64,000 bases of DNA from Tragulus kanchil. Lineage: Eukaryota; Chordata; Mammalia; Artiodactyla; Tragulidae. This document shows positions 45,710 through 56,650 of this stretch, in pieces. Within the stretch, counting starts at the first letter, position 1; each line of letters begins with the position of its first letter. The notes beneath the pieces were generated by a model, which had not been told where the DNA came from, did not search any database, and saw nothing but the letters and a program-made list of their open reading frames with translations. Where the stretch lies: positions 137,162,854 to 137,226,853 of the forward strand of contig JAIOJX010000031.1 of the NCBI GenBank assembly GCA_022376925.1. The letters are read 5' to 3'. Both the position numbers and the translations under genes were made by a program.

Positions 45710-45755
45710 AATGGCCATCTCCCAGCATTGGTACCCTCTAGTCAGTGCCCTCCCA
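45710..45755 (+). other. 46 bp templated insertion flanked by an 11 bp direct repeat
   Basis: 46 bp matching 44711-44756 with two mismatches sit between two copies of catagctttgc (45699-45709 and 45754-45764, sharing CA with the insert). Removing insert plus one repeat restores a simple sequence. The second copy is at 46796-46841. Confidence 0.8.
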
Positions 45756-47054
45756 TAGCTTTGCCTCCCAACTTCCTGATTCTCTCCCCAGTGCTTCCCT
45801 TGCCACCTTGCATTTGCCTGCAGGCTGCCTGAAGGCAGCATCTCTTTAGCTCCCATCTTCCAGTTTCTTCAGACAGATACCCACACACTTTTATTTTTAG
45901 GAGGTAATAACAAAACTAAGCTTAGGAAATCTTTAAAAGGATTAAAACTCAAGTTCTCTTTGATCTTGGGCTGCCATAACAGAACACCACAGACTAGGTG
46001 GCTTAAACGACAGATATTTATTTGTCACAGTTCTGGAGGTGAGAAATCTAGTCTAAAACCAAGGTGCCTGCAGATTCTAATCTTGGCGAGGCCCCTCATC
46101 CCAGCCTGCAGACAGCTCTCCTCTCCCTGAGTTCACCCGATCTCCTCTTTGTGCCCATGTGGAGAGAGAGAACTTGCTTGTCTCATTCTCTTCTTCTAAG
46201 AGTCTAATCTAATCAAAAGATAGAGTTCTCATCACTTATTCTAAACCTAATTACCGGGCTTCCCCTGGTGGTCCAGTGGGTAAGGACACCGCCTTGCAGT
46301 GCAAGGGGCGCCGGTTCAATCCCTGGCCTGGGAAGATCCCACGTGCCGTGGAGCAGCTGGACTGATGTGTCCAATGACCGAGCCGGAGCTCTGGAGCGCA
46401 TGCGCCCAGAGCCAGCGCTCTGCAGCTACAGATGCCACTGTGATGGGAGGCCCACAGGAGCCAAGGAACAAAGACGGATGAAAATAGAGAAATGAAAGAC
46501 CAATAGAAGTGGCCCGCCCGCTCCCCTCTCTCTCCAACCCGACCCCCGCCCAAAATAAAATAAATAAAATAAATCTTAAACCTAATTACCTCCAAAGACT
46601 CCCTGTCTAATACTTTTATATTTGAATGTTAAGGTTTCAACATATGGATTTTGGAGGGACAAAAACATTCAGTCCATAAAAATCCAGGAATGAACCAACC
46701 TCCTATTCGCAGGCTTAGTACGTTGCAGTGGTCAAGTAATGAGTAGTGTTTATCATTTTATTCTGAGGAAACGGGTGCTGTGGACATAGCTTTGCAATGG
46801 CCATCTCCCAGCATTGGTACCCTCTAGTCAGTGCCCTCCCATAGCTTTGCCTCCCAACTTCCTGATTCTCTCCCCAGTGCTTCCCTTGCCACCTTGCATT
46901 TGCCTGCAGGCTGCCTGAAGGCAGCATCTCTTTAGCTCCCATCTTCCAGTTTCTTCAGACAGATACCCACACACTTTTATTTTTAGGAGGTAATAACAAA
47001 ACTAAGCTTAGGAAATCTTTAAAAGGATTAAAACTCAAGTTCTCTTTGATCTTG

Positions 47055-47230
47055 TGGAATCAAACGTCTGCCTGGCAGTTTCCTAACAGTGTTGCTTTGG
47101 GCAAGTTACTGGCCCCCAGGCCTCTAGGTTCTCATTTTAAATATGCAATAAATAATACCCATGTCTTGGGAGTCTTGTTAAGAGTAAAAAGATGACCAAG
47201 TAAGGTGCTTAGTATGCTGTTTAACACACA
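47055..47230 (+). mobile_element. MIR SINE, sense
   Basis: 'tgctttgggcaagttactgg', 'aggcctctaggttctcattttaaatatgcaataaataatac' and 'gtaaggtgcttagtatgctg' follow the MIR order (core, then 3' part). Confidence 0.75.
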
Positions 47231-47232
47231 CG

Positions 47233-47456
47233 TATGTGCATGTGAAGTTGCTTCAGTCATGTCTGCCTCTTTGGGACCACATGCACTGTAGCTTGCCAGG
47301 TTCCTCTGTCCATGGGATTGTCCAGGCAGGACTATTGGAGTCGGGTGCCATTTCCTACTCCAGGAGATCTTCCCAACCCAGGGATCGAACTCAACATCTC
47401 TTACATCTCCTGCATTGGCAGGCGAATTCTTTACCACTAGTGCCTTCGAGGAAGTC
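47233..47456 (-). mobile_element. Bov-tA SINE, antisense
   Basis: 'gtgaagttgcttcagtcatg', 'tctgtccatgggattgtcc', 'atcttcccaacccagggatcg', 'tcctgcattggcaggcgaattc' and 'ctagtgccttcgaggaagtc'. Complete and fairly diverged. Confidence 0.9.
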
Positions 47457-47459
47457 TTG

Positions 47460-48280
47460 CTTAACATATAATTACTTAACAAATATGAACAGTTATATGA
47501 GTGCAGTATTTTAGAGGAGCATTTGTAGCTATAAGTTCTTTTTACTGTCCCCTACCTATGATCTTTGATGATTCAGGAAGGTCTATTTTTAGTCTATTTG
47601 CCCATCTTCTTCTGAGCCATGGTGATGAAGCACATGAAGTTTCATCCCACCTTCCTCTAGGAATAATCTCCCACCCTGGCACTGAGCATCCCCACTGTGT
47701 ACCTGGCCTGGTCACACAACTCCCAGGTGGGCCCATGTGCCTCTGTGGTCCTACAGTGGGTACAAGGCACGATGACCTCTCAAGCTGGTGTCTATCCTCT
47801 TAGTCTCTCTACTTTCAGTGAACAAAGTCCTCTCCCTTTAGCCCTTCAGAGCTTTAGGCTTTCTGCAACTTCTAAGCTTTTTTTTCTTTCACCTTTGCTG
47901 AAAGTTCTCCAGCTGCCTGCTCCTACAACCCACCTCCTCCAGGAAATGTTCTCTGAGTAGCTGACAGCACCGTGATGTTTCTCCCCTGAGATTCAGCCTA
48001 CTTACAAGCCCAACTCACTCTGTTCATTTTCCTGGGCTGAGGAGCAAACTTCTTCCAAAGGCTAGAACTTCTGGGACCTGGGGGGCACCAGGACCAGTGA
48101 GGAAAGAGGGAAGGTTTCCCACAGGCTCCTTTCTAGTGCAGTGCTCTATGGTCCTAATTCAAATTCTTAGACTCCTACAACTCATAACTCCAAGGAACGT
48201 CAAGCAATCACCTACCTTCACTGAAGACAGCCTCATATTATTGTTGAGATTTTGTGACAGCACAAGGTCACATGGCTGGA
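47460..48280. other. Unassigned DNA with a possible L2 fragment
   Basis: 47820-47965 ('cacctttgctgaaagttctcc', 'ccaggaaatgttctctgag') resembles L2 3'-end text. The rest is unassigned. No convincing gene, although several 60-120-codon frames exist. Confidence 0.35.
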
Positions 48281-48283
48281 GCA

Positions 48284-50421
48284 GAAAGAGGAGCCAAACT
48301 TGGATCTTCTTCGTTCTGCTCAGAAGCGTTGCTGGAGGAGCCATTCTCTCTCCAAGCAAGTCTGTTCTCAAAAGTAGTGTGACTTTGGTTCTCCTGATCT
48401 CTGTCTCTGTGTCTGTCTGTCTGTCTGGCACTGTGAAAGCAAAGGCCAGTCATCCAAGATGCAATTGAAACATTAACAGGCCTATGGAGAGGACTACAGA
48501 GAAGGTGGTTGGGGGAGGGGATCAGAATTTTCTGATGCCTCTCCTACACCCTCCATCCTGCTCACTGCTGGAACCTGGCTTTGCCTCTGCTTGCACCATG
48601 ATACGTTCCCCTCCCTGCATCCTGGAGTGTCTTTTCCAGTTGTGTTAACCTCACATCAGCATCGCTTCCTCCATAATTATAACTGGCTTGAAGATTTCAA
48701 GGCTCAGATTCATCCATTTGATTCATCCTTGAGACTCCTCACATTCTCAGATAATTGGTTTTAAGGGTACACACTCACAGACTACAGATGCTATTAGAAG
48801 AAGTCAAGTGTTTCTTGTCCTCTGACTGCAAGGAGAGTACTTATTCAGAACCAGGGACAATTCCCATGTTTTTCTTCACTTAGAGTGTTTATAAACAGTT
48901 GAATCCTTTTCAGATGTGTTGGATTTTCATTCTTTTGTGAATTCAGGCAAGATGTGGGCTTGATTTGGGGCCTCTAGTGTTTAAGAGGGCCACATTTTAA
49001 AATGTTAAAAGGCTCTTTAATAAAAGATGAAAGAAAAAGCAAGTAGCAGTGAAGAGTTGTTTTTTTTTTTTTTTTCTTTTTTTTTTTCAGTTAAGGAACT
49101 TGGAATTCTGAAGAGTTACATGTGAAATTCAGCTGCAGCATATCTGGATATAAATAATACACTGAAATTTTTATGTAGTTAAGCATTACAGGAGTCGGAC
49201 AAGCTCTGCAAGGATTTGCATTTAATTCTGTTTTCTAAAAAATGTGTTAACTAAAAAAAAAATTCGGGGCATGTAGAGTTACTAAGACAGTAAGGAGAAT
49301 TGGGAAAAAATCTGTTTAATTTATTGACAGGTCACCATGAAAGCGATGTTTGCTTTTGGAGGAGCCATTCTCGAAAGAGGAGCCAAACTTGGATCTTCTT
49401 CGTTCTGCTCAGAAGCGTTGCTGGAGGAGCCATTCTCTCTCCAAGCAAGTCTGTTCTCAAAAGTAGTGTGACTTTGGTTCTCCTGATCTCTGTCTCTGTG
49501 TCTGTCTGTCTGTCTGGCACTGTGAAAGCAAAGGCCAGTCATCCAAGATGCAATTGAAACATTAACAGGCCTATGGAGGGGACTACAGAGAAGGTGGTTG
49601 GGGAGGGATCAGAATTTTCTGATGCCTCTCCTACACCCTCCATCCTGCTCACTGCTGGAACCTGGCTTTGCCTCTGCTTGCACCATGATACGTTCCCCTC
49701 CCTGCATCCTGGAGTGTCTTTTCCAGTTGTGTTAACCTCACATCAGCATCGCTTCCTCCATAATTATAACTGGCTTGAAGATTTCAAGGCTCAGATTCAT
49801 CCATTTGATTCATCCTTGAGACTCCTCACATTCTCAGATAATTGGTTTTAAGGGTACACACTCACAGACTACAGATGCTATTAGAAGAAGTCAAGTGTTT
49901 CTTGTCCTCTGACTGCAAGGAGAGTACTTATTCAGAACCAGGGACAATTCCCATGTTTTTCTTCACTTAGAGTGTTTATAAACAGTTGAATCCTTTTCAG
50001 ATGTGTTGGATTTTCATTCTTTTGTGAATTCAGGCAAGATGTGGGCTTGATTTGGGGCCTCTAGTGTTTAAGAGGGCCACATTTTAAAATGTTAAAAGGC
50101 TCTTTAATAAAAGATGAAAGAAAAAGCAAGTAGCAGTGAAGAGTTGTTTTTTTTTTTTTTTTCTTTTTTTTTTTCAGTTAAGGAACTTGGAATTCTGAAG
50201 AGTTACATGTGAAATTCAGCTGCAGCATATCTGGATATAAATAATACACTGAAATTTTTATGTAGTTAAGCATTACAGGAGTCGGACAAGCTCTGCAAGG
50301 ATTTGCATTTAATTCTGTTTTCTAAAAAATGTGTTAACTAAAAATAAAAAATTCGGGGGCATGTAGAGTTACTAAGACAGTAAGGAGAATTGGCAGCAGA
50401 AATGATCTGTTTAATTTATTG
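48284..50421. repeat. Tandem duplication 16 (unit 1089 bp) with templated filler
   Basis: Left copy 48284-49326, filler 49327-49372 (46 bp), right copy 49373-50421. Just before the left end 'ggaaaaaatct' stands where the right copy has 'ggcagcagaaatgatct'. The last 15 bp of the filler repeat 48334-48348 exactly. Contains a (CTGT)n at 48411-48427 and a poly(T) tract. Confidence 0.95.
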
Positions 50422-50748
50422 CCTGTATTTCAAACCATTCATGGGTTTGTTTATAGGACAGGGTCACCTGAGGCTGAAGAAGGAGGATGCTGCTTTGAAA
50501 TGATGAGGCAGGACATTGTTTGGGACCTTCAAATATGTCCCATCTTACTCTTCCCCTTGCTTTTTCCAGAAGCAGCTCTCCTTTTGCTAAACGACGCTGG
50601 AGAAACATTCCTGTAGCCAGACAGGATACACAGACAGAGAGTGAGAAGATAGGAATAGGTTAGGAAGACTTGGAGACTCCAGTCCCTTTGCCCTCATGTT
50701 CACCTTGATCCATCAATCTGGGGCCTCTTCCTTCTTGTGGTCAGGACA
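50422..50748. other. Unassigned DNA
   Basis: No repeat recognised; overlapping 65-codon frames on both strands have no features. Confidence 0.35.
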
Positions 50749-50749
50749 A

Positions 50750-51125
50750 CTCCGTGTCTATTGGTATGGCTGCCAAAACAAATACCACAGTTGGGTGATT
50801 CGGACAACATAAACTGGTCCTTCCAGTTCTGGAGGCTAGCAGTCCAACAACATCAAGGTGTTGGTAGGATTGTTCTCCTGAGACCTCTCTCCTTGGCTTG
50901 CAGATGCTGCCTTCTCCCTGTGTTCTCATCTGGCTTTCTCTGCGCCCACATGTTGCTGGGTCACTTCCTTTTCTTTGTAAGACACAAGTACTGTTGGATC
51001 ACGGTGCCACTCTTGTGACCTCATTTAACCTTAATTCCACTTTTAAGGCTCAACCTCCAAACACAGTTACACTGGGATTAAAGCTTTGATGCATTTGGGG
51101 ACACACAATTTAGTCCCTAACATGG
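50750..51125 (-). mobile_element. MaLR LTR (MLT1-like), antisense
   Basis: 'atggctgccaaaacaaataccaca', 'ccagttctggaggctagcagtcc' and, at the far end, 'gctttgatgcatttgggg' and 'cacaatttagtccctaacatgg' are the antisense ends of an older MaLR LTR. More diverged than the copy at 44878. Confidence 0.8.
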
Positions 51126-51715
51126 TTTTACAGGTGCTGAGTGGCGGTACCTTCAGAGAATGTCTTGAATCCATTCCACGTTCTCTCTCCTTCATATTGC
51201 CTAGTATATTATACAGCCTTCTAGGTCTGGGTTTCCTTCTATAATACAAAATGATATTTATGATCTGCCTCGGTTCTGGGGTTCCAGCTGATCCTCCAGA
51301 CTCATACTCACTGATACTTTCAGAGATTAAGACCAGCTCCATTTCCATTTGGCTCTGAAACCTTGGGAAACTCTCAATTGATCCAATAATAGATGTATAT
51401 TCTAGACTCTCCACTGGGCACCAGTGACATACCCAGCACTTTTCACACAGAGACCCCAGGCAGGTAAAGCAAAAGTTGCTATGAATATAAGAGCTGGAGT
51501 AGACGGCAGAAAGGGGCTTAGGGACACAGCCTTGGCCTGGAGAGGTGGGATAGCACTCACTCTGTGCATCCATCCCTTAAGCCAAGTGCCCAGACAGCTT
51601 GGTGCAGCTGACCAACCACACTCTGATCCTCAGACACACATCACACTTTTAGTCACGTGACCTCACTGTGGCATGTATATGGCTTTTTAAAAACTGAATT
51701 TTGCATAACATATAT
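51126..51715. other. Unassigned DNA under the longest frame of the window
   Basis: The minus-strand frame 51067-51573 (168 codons) overlaps the edge of the MaLR LTR. It has no recognised domain, motif, signal peptide or membrane segment. I treat it as non-coding. Confidence 0.4.
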
Positions 51716-51719
51716 GTAC

Positions 51720-52010
51720 TAGCCTGGACGGGAGAGGTGTTTAGGGGGAATGGATACATGTATATGTACAGCCGAGCCCCCTCACTGTTCACCTGACACT
51801 ATCACACAATTGTTAATTGGGGATGAGGGGGAATGGGAGATACATATGACTAATATGGAATTATACATATCTGTAAACAGCCAAACTCTGTAAAATCAAA
51901 AAAGCAAAAGCAAAAAAAACTTGTGATTGTAGAAATGAAAATAGAGTGGGTACTGAAGGTACAAAAAAGAAATCGTTCATTGGCTATACCCCACTAAAAA
52001 TGTTTTTGGT
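51720..52010 (+). mobile_element. Artiodactyl L1 3' end, interrupted by a younger L1 piece
   Basis: 'agcctggacgggagaggtg', 'gaatggatacatgtatatgtac' and 'ctgacactatcacacaattgttaattgg' are the L1 3' UTR text known from artiodactyls. It resumes as 'ctataccccactaaaaatg' at 51984 after the inserted piece. Confidence 0.75.
51821..51972 (+). mobile_element. Short young L1 3' insertion with extra tail
   Basis: 'gatacatatgactaatatgg' and 'gtaaacagccaaactctgtaaaatc' are the young L1 3' end seen also at 8005, 58120 and 63505. An A-rich tail, about 50 bp of other DNA (51922-51960) and a second A-rich run follow. Flanks 51811-51820 and 51974-51983 match at 8 of 10 bases and could be a decayed TSD. Confidence 0.55.
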
Positions 52011-52029
52011 GTAAAAACAAAAGTGAAAA

Positions 52030-52650
52030 GGAAAAAAGAAAAAATATTACATAACATTTGCTATTTTAAGCACTTTAAGGTATATAGCTCAGCTTTCAGT
52101 ATGTTCACCATGTTACTTAACCTTCACCACTGTCTAATTCCAAACATTTTCATTGAACAGTTTCACCTAACAAAGGAACTGCTCTCTCTTATTCCATTCC
52201 CACCACCCTTAGCTACGGGCAGCCACTAGTCTAAGCTTTCTTTCCCTATGAATTTGCTTGTTCTGGACATTTCACGTAAGTGGAATCGTACAAGATATGT
52301 CTCTCTGTCTGGCTTCTATCATGTAACATAATGTTTTTAAGGATCAGCCATATTATTGCCTGTATCTGTACTTTGTTCCTTTTTATGCCCAAGTAACTGT
52401 TCATTTTATTGCTATATTATATTTTGTTTGTCAAGTCATCAGTTGACATTTTGTTTATCATCAGTTGGTAGACATTTAGGTTGTTTCTGTTTTGAGGATA
52501 TTTTGAATAATGTTGCATGAACATTTGTGTACAAGTTTTTGTTTGAAAGGATGTCTTTATTTCTGTTTGGCACATGCCTAGGTGTGCAGTTTCTGGACCA
52601 TATATTAACTCTATGTTTAATGTTTTGAGGGACCACCAATTTCATTCTCA
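52030..52650 (-). mobile_element. Old L1 3' portion, antisense
   Basis: 'caaacattttcattgaacag', 'ttgttctggacatttcacgtaagtgg', 'ggtagacatttaggttgtttctg' and 'tgcctaggtgtgcagtttctgg' are the antisense L1 3' end, similar to 1-535 but older. Confidence 0.75.
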
Positions 52651-52654
52651 CTGA

Positions 52655-52742
52655 ACAGATGAGCCAGTTGCAGAGCTGGGATTTCAGGCCAAGACCTCTC
52701 ATTCTAGAGCCCATGCACTGACACTGTCATGCTACCTTAGAA
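52655..52742 (-). mobile_element. MIR SINE fragment, antisense
   Basis: 'ttgcagagctgggatttcaggcc' and 'tctagagcccatgcactgacac' are the antisense of the MIR 5' part. Confidence 0.75.
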
Positions 52743-52958
52743 GTGATGCTTGAACTGGATGCTGAAGGAAGGGATGCTATCTTGGTTGATGGGGGCAGGA
52801 AGGACATTCTGGATAAATGTGTTATGTCTTAGAAGTATGAAAGGGCGTCTTTGCATTTGTAGCAAGTGGCAGTTGAGGCTGTCTAGAGAATACCTTTCCA
52901 TGGGAAGAACTGCCAGGGTAGAGGTGGAAGGAGGCAGACCTCAACAGCCTTGCATACC
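52743..52958. other. Unassigned DNA, possibly an older MIR/L3-like element
   Basis: 'gaactggatgctgaaggaagg' and 'cattctggataaatg' resemble very old interspersed repeats. The 94-codon frame 52750-53034 has no domain. Confidence 0.3.
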
Positions 52959-52959
52959 A

Positions 52960-53520
52960 TGCTCAGAAGATGAATGCACAAAGAATTTAAGCAGAAGACA
53001 AAGTATGAAAAATACACGTGAATTAAAGAAATGAAAACCACACCTGAAATGTAAAGGCAAGCATACCAAGAAAAAATATTTGCCAGTCACATGACATAGG
53101 GTTAACAGTTTCCTTACATAAAAACCTCCTAAAACTGATTGTGTAAACATTTAAAACCAAGCTAGATAAATGGGCAAAGGACATGAACAGATGATTCACA
53201 AAATAAAAAATGCAAAGCAGTAAACAAACATATGGAAAAATGCAACTTCCAGTATAATCAAAGGCAAGCAAATTTAAACAACAGTAAGGGAACCATTCTT
53301 TCTGATGAGATTAGCAAATGTTTCTCAAAATGATAATGACTTATTCTGGGGAGAGTAAGCCAGAATTCTTACACATCTTTGGTATGTTCAAATTCTGAAC
53401 GCCAAATGCTCCTTTCCCTGTAAGTCTGTAACTCCAGTTCTAGTCATTAACTCACTCAGAAGCTACATCTCTATGTTGTTTACAATTAAGAAAAAGCTGG
53501 AAACAAGAAGGTACAGGGTG
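52960..53520 (+). mobile_element. Old L1 ORF2 fragment
   Basis: 'gccagtcacatgacatagggtt', 'aaatgggcaaaggacatgaac' and 'catatggaaaaatgcaactt' are decayed L1 ORF2 phrases. No open frame. Confidence 0.6.
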
Positions 53521-53761
53521 CAGGTGGCCGAAGTTCAAAACATCATTCATGTGTGAATACCAAGAAAACAGTCCAGCCCCAACTTCTTGCTAGAGATCCA
53601 GAACTATGCCAAGCCAAACTGTTCATTGTTTTCTCCAAATCTGCTTTGCCACACCCATGTTCATTTTCACTGTCAGTATCACTTGGCTAAATTGTAACCA
53701 AAGCTAAAACCATGGAAGTTGCCTTTGCCTCACTGTTTCCTTACTATCATCTGATATTGTG

Positions 53762-54368
53762 TATCTACTCTACCCAGATTCATATGTTAAAATCAAATTT
53801 CCTACAGATTGTACTTTTAAGAGGTAGGAGACTTTGGTAGACACTTATATTGGGAAAGTACAGCCCCTGTGAATGAAATTACCTTATAAAATCCCTCACC
53901 TCTGCTACTAAGTGAGGACACAGTGAGAAGTTTTGGTCTATGAACCAGAAAGTAAGCTTTCACCAAACACGGAATCCTCCATGATCCTGGACTTTGAGCC
54001 TCCAGATTGTGAGAAATAAATATCTTTTTTAAAATTTTTGCCTCTTCTATTCTTTTTCTAATTTTTAAATTTTCATCCATCGTTATTCCTTGGCCTGTGT
54101 GGGCCTCTCATTGCAGCAGCCTCTCTCGTTGCAGAGCACCAGCTCTGGGCACATGCGCTCCAGAGCATTGACTCACAATTGGACATGCTGGTCCAGCCAC
54201 TCCATGGCACGTGGGATCTTCTCAAGCCAGGGATCAAACTGGTGTCCCTTGCACTGTAAGGCGGTCTCTTTACTCACTGGACCACCAGGGCAGCCCAGAA
54301 ATAAATTTCTGTTGTTTATGAACTGCTCAATTTGTGATATTTTGTTATATTAGCCTGAACAGACTGAA
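53762..54368 (+). mobile_element. MaLR LTR, sense, with a SINE inside
   Basis: 'agattcatatgttaaaatc', 'gaggacacagtgagaagt', 'ccagattgtgagaaataaa' and, after the SINE, 'tttctgttgtttatgaac' and 'attttgttatattagcctgaacagac' follow the MaLR (THE1/MST/MLT1) LTR order. Repeated at about 54867-55473. Confidence 0.85.
54022..54296 (-). mobile_element. tRNA-Glu-derived SINE (CHR-like), antisense, with TSD
   Basis: Plus strand: T-rich start, 'catccatcgttattccttgg', body complement, 'ccactccatggcacgtggg' and the head complement ending 'ggaccaccagggcagccc'. A 10 bp TSD, agaaataaat, lies at 54012-54021 and 54297-54306, so the element landed on the polyadenylation signal of the MaLR LTR. Duplicated at about 55126-55401. 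It lacks the G+C-rich 3' block. Confidence 0.93.
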
Positions 54369-55770
54369 ATAAACCTCCTCTCCTTTATTTAATGTATATG
54401 CCTTTAATTTTGTCAGTTACACCTTAGAAGGCTTCTCAGATCTTTTCTTGCAGCTTTCTCATTGCCATCACCTTAAAATATCCTTTATATTTTCACCCCT
54501 GTATTAGTTTCAAATTCCTTTCCTGTAAGTCTGTAACTCCAGTTCTTGTCATTAACTCACTCAGAAGCTACATCTCTATGTTGTTTACAATTAAGAAAAA
54601 GCTGGAAACAAGAAGGTACAGGGTGCAGGTGGCCGAAGTTCAAAACATCATTCATGTGTGAATACCAAGAAAACAGTCCAGCCCCAACTTCTTGCTAGAG
54701 ATCCAGAACTATGCCAAGCCAAACTGTTCATTGTTTTCTCCAAATCTGCTTTGCCACACCCATGTTCATTTTCACTGTCAGTATCACTTGGCTAAATTGT
54801 AACCAAAGCTAAAACCATGGAAGTTGCCTTTGCCTCACTGTTTCCTTACTATCATCTGATATTGTGTATCTACTCTACCCAGATTCATATGTTAAAATCA
54901 AATTTCCTACAGATTGTACTTTTAAGAGGTAGGAGACTTTGGTAGACACTTATATTGGGAAAGTACAGCCCCTGTGAATGAAATTACCTTATAAAATCCC
55001 TCACCTCTGCTACTAAGTGAGGACACAGTGAGAAGTTTTGGTCTATGAACCAGAAAGTAAGCTTTCACCAAACACGGAATCCTCCATGATCCTGGACTTT
55101 GAGCCTCCAGATTGTGAGAAATAAATATCTTTTTTAAAATTTTTGCCTCTTCTATTCTTTTCAAATTTTTTAAATTTTCATCCATCGTTATTCCTTGGCC
55201 TGTGTGGGCCTCTCATTGCAGCAGCCTCTCTCGTTGCAGAGCACCAGCTCTGGGCACATGCGCTCCAGAGCATTGACTCACAATTGGACATGCTGGTCCA
55301 GCCACTCCATGGCACGTGGGATCTTCTCAAGCCAGGGATCAAACTGGTGTCCCTTGCACTGTAAGGCGGTCTCTTTACTCACTGGACCACCAGGGCAGCC
55401 CAGAAATAAATTTCTGTTGTTTATGAACTGCTCAATTTGTGATATTTTGTTATATTAGCCTGAACAGACTGAAATAAACCTCCTCTCCTTTATTTAATGT
55501 ATATGCCTTTAATTTTGTCAGTTACACCTTAGAAGGCTTCTCAGATCTTTTCTTGCAGCTTTCTCATTGCCATCACCTTAAAATATCCTTTATATTTTCA
55601 CCCCTGGATTATTTTCAGAATCTCCCATCACAGACTGGTCACATGGGGCTGCCAAGTGAGAGGGAGGGGGGTTTGTCCAGGAGAGAGACACAAGGCCAGG
55701 TTTCAGCAGTGCCGTGAGCATTTTTCTCTTTTGGAACATCTATAGCAAATATTCTTAAAAGTTTAAGGCT

Positions 55771-56105
55771 GGGCTTCCCCTGGTGGTCCAGTGGGTAAGG
55801 ACACCGCCTTGCAGTGCAAGGGGCGCCAGTTCGATCCCTGGTCTGGGAAGATCCCACGTGCCACGGAGCGGCTGGACCGATGTGTCCAATCACCGAGCTG
55901 GAGCTCTGGAGCGCATGCGCCCAGAGCCGGCGCTCTGCAATGACAGACCTGGATGGGAGGCCACCTGGATGGGAGGCCCACAGGAGCCAAAGAACAAGAC
56001 AGATGGAAATAGAGAAATGAAAGACCAATAGAAGTGGCCCGCCCGCTCCCCTCCCTCCCCAACCGGACCTTCGCCCAAAATGTAAAATAAATAAATAAAT
56101 CTTAA
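55771..56105 (+). mobile_element. tRNA-Glu-derived SINE (CHR-like), full length, with internal 16 bp duplication
   Basis: Head 'gggcttcccctggtggtccag', B box-like 'agttcgatccctgg', body, 'gaaagaccaatagaagtgg', G+C-rich block and AAAT-rich tail. Unlike the copy at 45170 it has acctggatgggaggcc twice in a row near 55948-55980. Duplicated at 56885-57219. Confidence 0.95.
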
Positions 56106-56124
56106 AAAAAAACAAAAAACAAAA

Positions 56125-56650
56125 AAAACACAACCAGACAACTCAGCACAGGTAAAACGAACAACCCAATCAAAAAATGGGAGAAAGATCTAAAGAGACG
56201 CCTCTCCAAAGAGGACATACAGATTGTCCCAAAGCACATGAAACGATGCTCAATCTCACTTATTATTAAAGAAATGCAAATTAAAATTACAATGAGATAC
56301 CACTTCACACCCGTCAGAATGGCCATCATCAAAAAATCTGCAGACAATAAATGCTGGAGAGGGTGCGGAGAAAAGGGAACCCTCTTGCATTGCTGGTGGA
56401 AATGTCAATTGATACAGCCTCTATGGAAGACAGTCTGGAGATTTCTTAAAAAACTAAAAATAGAAGCACCCTACGACCCAGCAATCCCACTATTAGGCTT
56501 ATACCCTGATGAAATCAAAACTGAAAGAAGCACCTGTACCCCAATGTTCATTGCAGTTCTCTATACAATAGCCAGAACTTGGAAGCAACCTAGATGTCCG
56601 TCGACGAATGAATGGATCCAGAAGCTCTGATACATATATACAATGGAATA
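56125..56650 (+). mobile_element. L1 ORF2 tail, left copy cut at the duplication junction
   Basis: L1 ORF2 3' sequence starting directly after the SINE tail. It runs to 'atacaatggaata' and is then interrupted by the start of the right copy of duplication 18 at 56651. The complete version is 57239-58215. Confidence 0.9.

Larger units (their letters stand above)
44879..47050. repeat. Tandem duplication 15 (unit 1086 bp)
   Basis: Left copy 44879-45964, right copy 45965-47050. Flush junction with 4 bp of shared sequence (cttg). The copies look identical over the full length, including a SINE with TSDs and the 46 bp templated insertion. Confidence 0.97.
53410..55606. repeat. Tandem duplication 17 (unit 1105 bp) with diverged end
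   Basis: Left copy 53410-54501, 14 bp stretch 54502-54515, right copy 54516-55606. The 14 bp resembles the true continuation at 55607-55620 with a few mismatches, then breaks. Other differences lie near the right start (one C fewer) and near 54050 / 55158. Confidence 0.94.

Noticed and set aside
51067..51573. 168-codon minus-strand frame, the longest in the window
   Set aside because: It overlaps the end of a MaLR LTR and has no recognised domain, signal peptide, membrane segment or supporting splice signals. A frame of this length is plausible by chance in mammalian DNA.
55639..56133. 164-codon minus-strand frame (also 56753-57247)
   Set aside because: Its centre is the antisense of the tRNA-derived SINE at 55771; similar frames appear at every copy of that SINE.
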